From assembly GCA_032622095.1 (NCBI GenBank), contig CP136069.1:199735239-199799238 (forward strand): DNA of 64,000 nucleotides, in the 5' to 3' direction. Of the stretch, positions 57,377-64,000 are shown piece by piece. A model generated the notes under the pieces. It was not told where the DNA came from. It made no database searches and saw only the letters and a list, made by a program, of their open reading frames with translations. The DNA is from Siphonodentalium dalli. Its lineage: Eukaryota; Mollusca; Scaphopoda; Gadilida; Siphonodentaliidae. The stretch's first letter is position 1; every line of letters starts with the position of its first letter. A program made the translations under genes and the position numbers.

Positions 57377-57724
57377 AGGGGTACTGTACACTAAATCCAG
57401 CCATTTATGGGACCATTTCCTTTTATACTCAACAGAATATATGCAACAAATGAATTAATTTGAGCCTGGGATTAGTGCAAAAATACAACCGTGTGTTCTA
57501 TGAATAACGCAAACAACATAGTAATTATAATGAAAAGGAATTTATGACTGGTGTCATAAATTCATTTTCATTACAATTACCATGTTATTTTGCATTGTTC
57601 ACAGAGCACACGAGTGTTTTGTTCACTAATCCGTGGCTCAAATTCATTCAATTGTTGCATATATTCTGTTGAGTATAAACTGAGATGATCCTATAAATGG
57701 CCAGATTTAGTGTACAGTACCCCT
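57377..57724. mobile_element. TTAA-type MITE, termini AGGGGTACTGTAC, short form
   Basis: AGGGGTACTGTACACTAAATC at the left and GATTTAGTGTACAGTACCCCT at the right; TTAA at 57373-57376 and 57725-57728. The whole 348-bp body folds on a centre near ATTTATGACTGGTGTCATAAAT. It shares termini with 36183-36828 but not its interior. Confidence 0.88.
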
Positions 57725-57728
57725 TTAA

Positions 57729-57919
57729 TATCAATCGCTATTTAATCGTGAACCCAGATTAAGTATCTCTCGGTATCCAATAGTGTGCGTATTGATTGGT
57801 CTCAATGCCACACCTAATTTGAATTTTGTTCAACACCATCAGGGCTGTGAAAAGCACAAGTAAGCGCAATTTGATCATATGGGGTCTCAAAGGGAGGCTT
57901 TGCACTGAAAAACTTTTCC
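57729..57919. other. No feature recognised
   Basis: Spacer between the MITE and the GTGTC/GACAC cluster. Confidence 0.4.
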
Positions 57920-58329
57920 GTGTCATGTAGTCAATTAGGTGTGTCAAACGACACGTATAGCGACACGGCAGCTCATTATTTGATTTCAATTAGTGCAGGT
58001 GTGTCATCTGACACGCTATATGTGTCGCAAGTTTCTAAACAAAATTACCAATATCATTGCCGACACACGGAACGTGTCGTTTTTCCGTGTCATACGACAC
58101 GTTTCTGTGCAAATATAAAATAATTCCCAGACCTTCGGAATCGAAGTAGTAACGTTTCATATCATGACATATAAGCACATATATGTCTTTGAGTAGTTTA
58201 TTTGTGAAATTTGGAACTTTTCAAGCCGAGGGTTATCGCTGTGTCATTTGACACAACAGATGTGTCGCGCTGTGTCGCCTATATAATTTGTTGACACAGT
58301 AAGTGATTCAACTCCGTGTCACTTGACAC
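57920..58329. promoter_or_regulatory. Cluster of GTGTC-N4-GACAC dyads
   Basis: Five 14-bp dyads lie at 57941, 58001, 58087, 58241 and 58316, with spacers AAAC, ATCT, ATAC, ATTT and ACTT. Eight further half-sites are at 57920, 57962, 58022, 58062, 58074, 58262, 58272 and 58293. That makes 18 half-sites in 410 bp, against about one expected by chance. The half-sites are conserved while the spacers and intervening sequence are not, which points to selection on, or an origin as, binding sites for a dimeric DNA-binding protein. The protein is unknown. Confidence 0.6.
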
Positions 58330-58394
58330 GTTTAAATACAAGACATCAAATTGTCGCTTGTTGCTCAACCCATATCAGTCCGAATAAAAAAAAA

Positions 58395-58847
58395 TCAATA
58401 GCCCGCCCACTCGTCCTTCTATTCGGGAAATCTATCAATACAGAGAAATTCCCCGAGTCCTGGAAATCCGCAAACGTGATCCCGATTTTCAAAAAAGATG
58501 ATCCCGCTGATGCTAAAAATTACCGACCAATTTCACTTCTACCTTGTGTAGCCAAAATCTTTGAGAAACTGGTTCTGAAACAGATTAGTAAATTTTTCAC
58601 CGAAAATGAAGTCTTGTATTTCCATCAATCCGATTTTCTCTCAGGTCACAGTACAACATATCAGCTATTAGACTTATATCACAACCTGTGCCAATCCCTT
58701 GGTAAAGGACTATTTACATGTTCTATATTCTGTGATATATCCAAAGCTTTTGAAAGGGTTTGGCATAGGGGACTGATTCATAAATTGAATGCTTACGGAT
58801 TAGAAGGAAACATATTGCATTGGATATATAGAAGACTATCTAGATAA
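58395..58847 (+). pseudogene. LINE B reverse transcriptase, fingers and palm part
   Basis: It starts truncated near RPLVLLFGKSINTEKFPESW and continues ANVIPIFKKDDP, NYRPISLLPCVAKIFEKLVL and FCDISKAFERVWHRGL (a palm motif carrying the first catalytic Asp). An extra base near 58826 shifts the frame; the other frame gives EDYLDNRTQRVLVND, as expected for an intact element. Confidence 0.9.
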
Positions 58848-59511
58848 CCGGACACAAAGAGTCCTAGTCAATGATACATTTTCAAAATATGAGATCACCC
58901 CAGCAGGAGTGCCCCAGGGGTCTGTTCTGGGACCATTTTTGTTCCTCGTCTATATAAATGATTTAGCCGACGGTATTGAATCTGTAACGAGAATGTATGC
59001 GGATGACACCTGCCTCACGAGCAGCCAATTTGATCATAATATACTTGAACATACTATGAATAGCGACTTAGACAAAATTACAGCGTGGTCCAGAAACTGG
59101 CTGGTCAGCTTTAACCCAACTAAAACAGTTGGCATGTCCTTTTCATTAGTTGCGCCCTCAACAGAGAAACCGAACCTAAATTTTGTAGGAAACTCAATTG
59201 ACTTCGTGGACAAGCATAAACATTTAGGTCTGGAACTCCAAACAAATCTCAAATGGAACGCCCATATTGAAGGCTCAGTCAAAAGAATTGCCTTGCGCCT
59301 ATCTCAACTCCGACGGCTTAAATATCAACTTGGCAGGAAAACCATTGAAATTATTTACAAAACATATATATTACCCCTATTTGATTACTCGGATGCAGTG
59401 TGGGACAATGCTTCGGATTACTTGTTAGAGAAGCTTGACCGTCTTCATATCGACGCTGGGCGTATAGTCAGTTGTATCACCCGTTCTGCTTCGGACAATA
59501 TGGTATTATAG
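58848..59511 (+). pseudogene. LINE B reverse transcriptase, catalytic core and thumb
   Basis: After the frameshift the frame reads AGVPQGSVLGPFLFLVYIND and then MYADDTCL, an intact YADD catalytic box. HLGLELQTNLKWNAHI and KTYILPLFDYSDAVW of the thumb and connection region follow. TAG at 59509-59511 ends it early; the same frame continues EVGWPSLYKRRQIHKLQALY. Confidence 0.92.
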
Positions 59512-60113
59512 GAAGTTGGTTGGCCTTCACTATACAAAAGACGTCAAATACATAAATTGCAGGCACTCTATAAAATAGTTAATAATTTAGCGCCTTCCTA
59601 TCTATCCACCATACTCCCCCCCAGATCACATGAAGTTGCAGATTATAATTGGCGTCGTCCCAGTAAATGTTATTCATACTATAGCAACACTGAACACTTC
59701 AAACAATCATTTTCCCAGTGATAGTCTTAGAATGGAACTTGAACCTGATAGATCCCACGCTCAGTCCCCCTCAACATTTCTACGCTGGACGCAGAAAATA
59801 CAACATTGTTCATTGTCGCATACGTAATTTCTGTAGTGAACTCCGATCTGATATGTTCAACAATTTCATCGCTGATAGCCCCGCATGTCCCTGTGGAAAT
59901 CGATATGAGGACGCCTATCACTATTTCTTCATGTGCCCATTGTACCAAAGAGAGCGCTCCGAATTTCTAGTGAAACTGACCCGTGAAAATATCGCAATAA
60001 CCGATACTGCTGAACTCATGTGTGGAATACCCGATGTCTCGTCCCAAAAAAATAAGAAATTATTTCTCATCACACAGCAATATATTGCAGTGACTAAGCG
60101 TTTTGATCCCTAA
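59512..60113 (+). pseudogene. LINE B ORF2 C-terminus
   Basis: It continues in frame to about 59714, then shifts. The second frame gives the WN motif region and ACPCGNRYEDAYHYFFMCPL, a C-x-C-x8-H-x4-C knuckle, and ends TAA at 60111-60113. Confidence 0.82.
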
Positions 60114-60608
60114 ATGGTCTTATTTGTTTTACTTCCGAATCCACTTAAAATTGCTTCCGGAATTAAAATTTGTTACGTGGCAGCCACCTCACATATGGAC
60201 AAACCTCACATTCGAACATTTCGTTCTGATTAGTTATCTGTATTGCCTTCCTGAGCACAACAGTAACCATAAATCCAATACAAGTGTTTCATTGTTTCTA
60301 CCGCCATAATACAAATACTAACAATATGTAGCTAATTATATTAACACTCGCGCCAATCGTACCAAATACTTCAAATCGTCCTTAAACACAAATTTACACG
60401 GCCAGTAGCCAACCTAGATCTAGCCCGATAATCTCTGGAAGGCAATTCATATTACGTACATCAAAACTTTTGTCACCATGTGAATACGTTTGTATCGTCA
60501 TCTTGATTTCATGTGTGTTGCTATATTGTGTTGGGAGAGGGGCTTCATAATTTGTAAAAACTTGTGCCTCAATCCCTTTTGTATATTATGCAAATAAAAT
60601 ATGTTTAG

Positions 60609-61484
60609 TGTAAACATATTTTTATTTCCAAATCCAAACATAATACACATAATACACTATTTCATTTGCACCAAAAACTTTTAAAATAGACAAAAACACC
60701 AAGAATAATTTTTTTTGGAAAAGAGTCAAGACTAAACATTCATAGGGCCATATTTTAATTTTCTTCAATTTTTTTTGTAATTCTTTAACAGTTTGTTCAA
60801 TCTAGTATACTTAATGTTAATATGAGAAAAGTAGAGCATATGGATATCAATTATTTAATTTTGCTCTAGCTTTTAAAATACTTTTCCAGAAAATGTGGAA
60901 TTTGGCACATTCCCACAGTTTCTTTCTTTAAGTTGATAATAAACGCTCTTTATTTGTAATTATTAGTGCCTCTTTAAGTCATCTGAGGTCAATATCAACT
61001 ATCCCATGACACTGCCTGTGTCAATTTATCTCTGTGTGCACAAATTATCCCACATATCTTCTGAGCTGATAACAAGCGCTCTTCGTTGATCATCTACAGT
61101 ACCGGTACATGTATGTTTTTTTACTAAGTTAAAAAAACACATTTAGTCCCTTTAAATGCAAACAATAAATATCAGAAAATGTTCGACTTATAGCCTAGTT
61201 AGTTTGAAATATACCAGGTATGAAATTCAAAAAAAAAGGGGTGTCTGGTGGATAAACCCCACCCATATCACCAATTCACCACAATGTTTAGTTATAAAAG
61301 GGTTAATTCCAATGGAGTATTTAGTATTATTTACTGAAAATGAACAAGTCATTCACATTATTTACCCAAAACTCAGTCTAGTTTGGACACAAGTGAAACA
61401 GATACATGTATGTACAATACTACAATATTGCAATTTAAATTTGTTATTATATTCCCAATATTGAGCCAATATGGTAATTTATTA
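60609..61484. other. No gene recognised
   Basis: AT-rich. Two reversed variants of the AATAAAGAGCGTTTAT motif occur near 60945-60960 and 61070-61085. The longest frame (61156-61464) has no recognisable feature. Confidence 0.4.
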
Positions 61485-61488
61485 TTAA

Positions 61489-61754
61489 CCCTTCCATGAC
61501 TGGGGCTTCTTGAAATTTTGTGTAAACCCTGTGCCAATGCATTCTCTTACTTATATAAAGATCATGTGCCAGTGCATTCTCTTATATATGAGTCTCCCAT
61601 AGGGATCCTCACATATATGAGAGAATACATTGGCCTAACAATATTTACCTCGACCTTGTAAACAAGTGTATTCTCTTATATATGCAGGGCTCCCTATGGG
61701 AGACTCATATATAAGATAATGCACTGTCACAGGATCTTTAATTCTACAAACGGG
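61489..61754. mobile_element. TTAA-flanked element with degenerate hairpin modules
   Basis: TTAA at 61485-61488 and 61755-61758 with CCC...GGG ends (CCCTTCCATGACTGGGGC at the left). Inside are worn relatives of the nested hairpin (CCCTGTGCCAATGCATTCTC, and near the right end GCACTGTCACAGG). It is the third distinct TTAA-type element carrying this module. Confidence 0.65.
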
Positions 61755-61758
61755 TTAA

Positions 61759-62056
61759 TATAATTTATCTTGGCAGAATATGGACAAACTGATTATAAGT
61801 CTTCAACAAAGATGCCTCCTTCTGACATTCTCTGTACGCGGTTACATATTATACAAAGTTTGAAAGCTTTGTGCAATTAATTTGCCAGTCAATTACTAAT
61901 ATTATGGAGTCACTCATTCGTAGCTCCATTCCTTCATCAATTCAATATTAACTTAAAAATAGTATGAAACTATAATCGATGTAAACAATGTTTCATTGTG
62001 TTGACATTTGGCTCTTCAAGTTTGAAAATCTTCTGGCTTGTGGAACAGTTTGTTAC
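61759..62056. other. No feature recognised
   Basis: Short AT-rich spacer without gene or repeat signal. Confidence 0.4.
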
Positions 62057-62101
62057 GGGCGCTTAAGCGCAAATAAATAATAAATGTGAAAGGGCCTCCC
62101 A
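62057..62101. mobile_element. Solo right end of the GCGCTTAAGCGC element family
   Basis: GCGCTTAAGCGCAAATAAAT followed by AATAAATGTGAAAGGGCCTCCCA and TA. It matches the right end of the element at 62161-63042. No left partner was found upstream. Confidence 0.7.
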
Positions 62102-62160
62102 TATGAAACAACCATTGTTGAGCCATCTAACTGATATTGGAGAATAAATACCAGCAACTA

Positions 62161-63042
62161 TGGGAGGCCCTTTTCACATTTATTATTTATTTTTACGCTT
62201 AAGCTCAAATCATTTGCACTTAAGCGCAAATAGATCATATTTGCGCTTAAGTGGAAATCATTTGCGCTTAAGCAGAAATCATTTGCGCTTAAACCCAAAT
62301 TTAAATTAATATGCATTGATCCCCCTGAATTAATTTTAAATGGCACAGACCTAAACACATCACTAAAGTTTATATAGCCCCACCATATGAGGGAAACAAT
62401 CCCCAGTAACCTCAAGATATGTTGTATGACCATGGAAATGGTATAGATCTGTGCAGGAAATGTCTCTTTTATAAAATATACTATATCTCTGGGATGGAGA
62501 CACACATTCTTGGGGACAGGGATGATGCTGATATTATGAAAATAGGGGTTTTTCCCCTATTTCAAGTAAATAAGTACACCATATGAGGGAAGCAAACCCC
62601 CAGTAACCCCTAATTCCCTATTTATGGCCATGGAAATGGTATATATCTGTGCAGGAGATGTCCCTTTAATAAAATATACTTGAGCTCTGGTAGTGAGGCA
62701 CCAATTTTTGGGACACCAGGGACAGAGATGCTGATATGCATATGGATTGTTTTTTCTTCAATTTTCCAGTCTCTATGGGGCTACTACTATGGGCCCATTA
62801 TAATATAATATGAGATGGACTCAATCATTCACATCAGAGGGATGTAAGGGAGTGTTAGGTATATGCGCTTAAGCCCAAATGATTTGCGCTTAAGCCCAAA
62901 TGATTTGCACTTAAGCGCAAATAAATTGATAGCCACATATTTGCGCTTAAGCGTAAATGATTTGCGCATTTATGATTTACACTTAAGCACAAATATTTGC
63001 GCTTAAGCGCAAATAAATAATAAATGTGAAAAGGGCCTCCCA
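62161..63042. mobile_element. TA-flanked element with GCGCTTAAGCGC iterons, copy 1
   Basis: TGGGAGGCCCTTTTCACATT at the left and its reverse complement at the right, with TA on both sides. Each end carries an array of palindromic iterons of the type ATTTGCGCTTAAGCGCAAAT (about five at the left, six at the right). The interior contains two diverged direct copies of a ~300-bp segment (CACCATATGAGGGAAGCAAA, CATGGAAATGGTATA, TCTGTGCAGGA). No transposase. Confidence 0.88.
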
Positions 63043-63292
63043 TAAGCAACAAGTAAAATTAATAAACAATTATTTATTAATATGTTAAATAATAATCAAA
63101 ATTAAATAGCTCAGCAATATCCCCTTGCTAGCCAGATATCGCCAACTGATTTTGATTTGTGAACTGCTCGTCTCATTCGCTTAATTCACGTCACTAGTCC
63201 AGACTCCAGTGCATTTATGAGAAAATATTTCAAGCCCGTAACTAATTGCAACATAATTTGTTTTTGCTGAAATAAGTACCGGCACATAAATA
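63043..63292. other. No feature recognised
   Basis: Spacer between the two iteron elements. Confidence 0.4.
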
Positions 63293-63918
63293 TGGGAGGC
63301 CCTTTTCACATTTATTATTTATTTGCGCTTAAGCGCAAATATTTGTGCTTAAGCGTAGTAAATCATTTACGCTTAAGCACAAATCATTTGCGCTTAAGCG
63401 CAAATATGTGTCTATCAATTTATTTGCGCTTAAGCGCAAATACCTAGCACTCCCTTACATCCCTCTGATGTGAATGATTGAGTCCATCTCATGTTATTAT
63501 CATGGGCCCATATAGTAGTAGCCCCATACAGACTGGAAAGTTGAAGAAAAAAAAATCCATATGCATATCAGCATCTCTGTCCCTGGTGTCCCAAGAATTG
63601 GTGCCTCACTCCCAGAGCTCAAGTATGTTTTATTAAAGGGACATATCCTGCACAGATCTATACCATTTCCATGGTCATAAAACATATCTTGAGGTTACTG
63701 GGGATTGTTTCCCTCATATGGTGGGGAAATATAAACTTTAGTGATGTGTTTAGGCCTGTGCCATTTAAAATTAATTCAGGGGGGATCAATGCATATTAAT
63801 TTTTATTTGTTTTATTTTATGTTAGAGGTTATTTGCGTTTAAGCGCAAATATTTGTGCTTAAGCGCAAATATTTGAGCTTGAGCGTAAATAAATAATAAA
63901 TGTGTAAAGGGCCTCCAA
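63293..63918. mobile_element. TA-flanked element with GCGCTTAAGCGC iterons, copy 2
   Basis: TGGGAGGCCCTTTTCACATT at the left and AAAGGGCCTCCAA at the right, TA on both sides. The interior is an inverted, shorter version of copy 1, holding one of its two ~300-bp segments. The iterons are more numerous at the left end (five within 63320-63440). Copy 1 and copy 2 therefore differ by one internal segment and by orientation. Confidence 0.85.
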
Positions 63919-64000
63919 TACAGAAACCCTCCATAAACAACAAACTCAATATCAGCAAAATCGAAAAAAAAGAAAATAGGTGAATTTTGTGATAAAAATT

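Larger units (their letters stand above)
58395..60608 (+). mobile_element. LINE B, 5'-truncated non-LTR retrotransposon
   Basis: The element begins inside ORF2 just before the reverse transcriptase. It runs through the reverse transcriptase, a FxVIVLEWN segment (the SFFPRTI-x2-WN motif of CR1/L2/Jockey-type elements) and a CxC-H-C knuckle. It ends in a ~500-bp 3' UTR with the tail GCAAATAAAATATGTTT. Frameshifts lie at about 58826 and 59715, with a stop at 59509. It differs from LINE A in sequence. A 3' fragment of the same family is at 48956-49224. Confidence 0.88.

Noticed and set aside
57920-58329. Reading the GTGTC/GACAC cluster as a tandem satellite
   Set aside because: Spacing between dyads is irregular and the sequence between them is not shared, so no repeat unit larger than the dyad can be drawn.

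Overview
This is repeat-dense, AT-rich animal nuclear DNA. It has no operons, no ribosome-binding sites and almost no host genes. The only convincing host gene is a seven-transmembrane receptor, with its main coding exon at 54000-55343 on the minus strand. The mix of non-LTR retrotransposons with an AP-endonuclease and reverse transcriptase, Harbinger- and piggyBac-type non-autonomous elements, hairpin MITEs, minisatellites and long G tracts suggests an invertebrate, plausibly marine and lophotrochozoan. That placement is inference; nothing here fixes the species.

Layout. 1-2 kb: a TTAA-type MITE carrying a nested hairpin pair. 2-10 kb: a nearly full-length LINE (LINE A) on the minus strand, with frameshifts and stops, split by a 2.34-kb Harbinger-like element whose TTA duplications and flanking reading frame still match. 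11,254-25,291: a 14,038-bp, almost perfect giant palindrome. Its two arms are 6,998 bp, its spacer is 42 bp, and it is flanked by a 6-bp direct repeat ATTAAC. It behaves like one transposed unit with TGATGAT...ATCATCA ends and no recognisable transposase. This is the main candidate for something undescribed.

25-29 kb: diverged repeats and G-tract repeats. 30.1-39.4 kb: two inverted copies of a ~2-kb repeat block around a centre packed with cruciform-forming hairpins and TTAA elements. 40-43 kb: a 9-bp-TSD MITE and 47- and 57-bp minisatellites. 44-51 kb: hairpin MITEs, piggyBac-type MITEs, a LINE B fragment and two more minisatellites. 52-54 kb: a 35-bp minisatellite and a second 9-bp-TSD MITE that shares termini, but not iterons, with the first. 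54-56.5 kb: the receptor and a small one-TM ORF. 57-61 kb: TA- and TTAA-type MITEs, a striking cluster of 18 GTGTC/GACAC half-sites (five as GTGTC-N4-GACAC dyads), and a 5'-truncated LINE B. 61.5-64 kb: another TTAA element and a TA-flanked family with palindromic GCGCTTAAGCGC iterons.

The autonomous elements are broken and most of the rest is non-autonomous. The window is best read as layered transposon insertions whose order can be worked out from empty sites and interrupted reading frames. All comparisons were made by eye, so percentages are not given and boundaries of old repeats are approximate.
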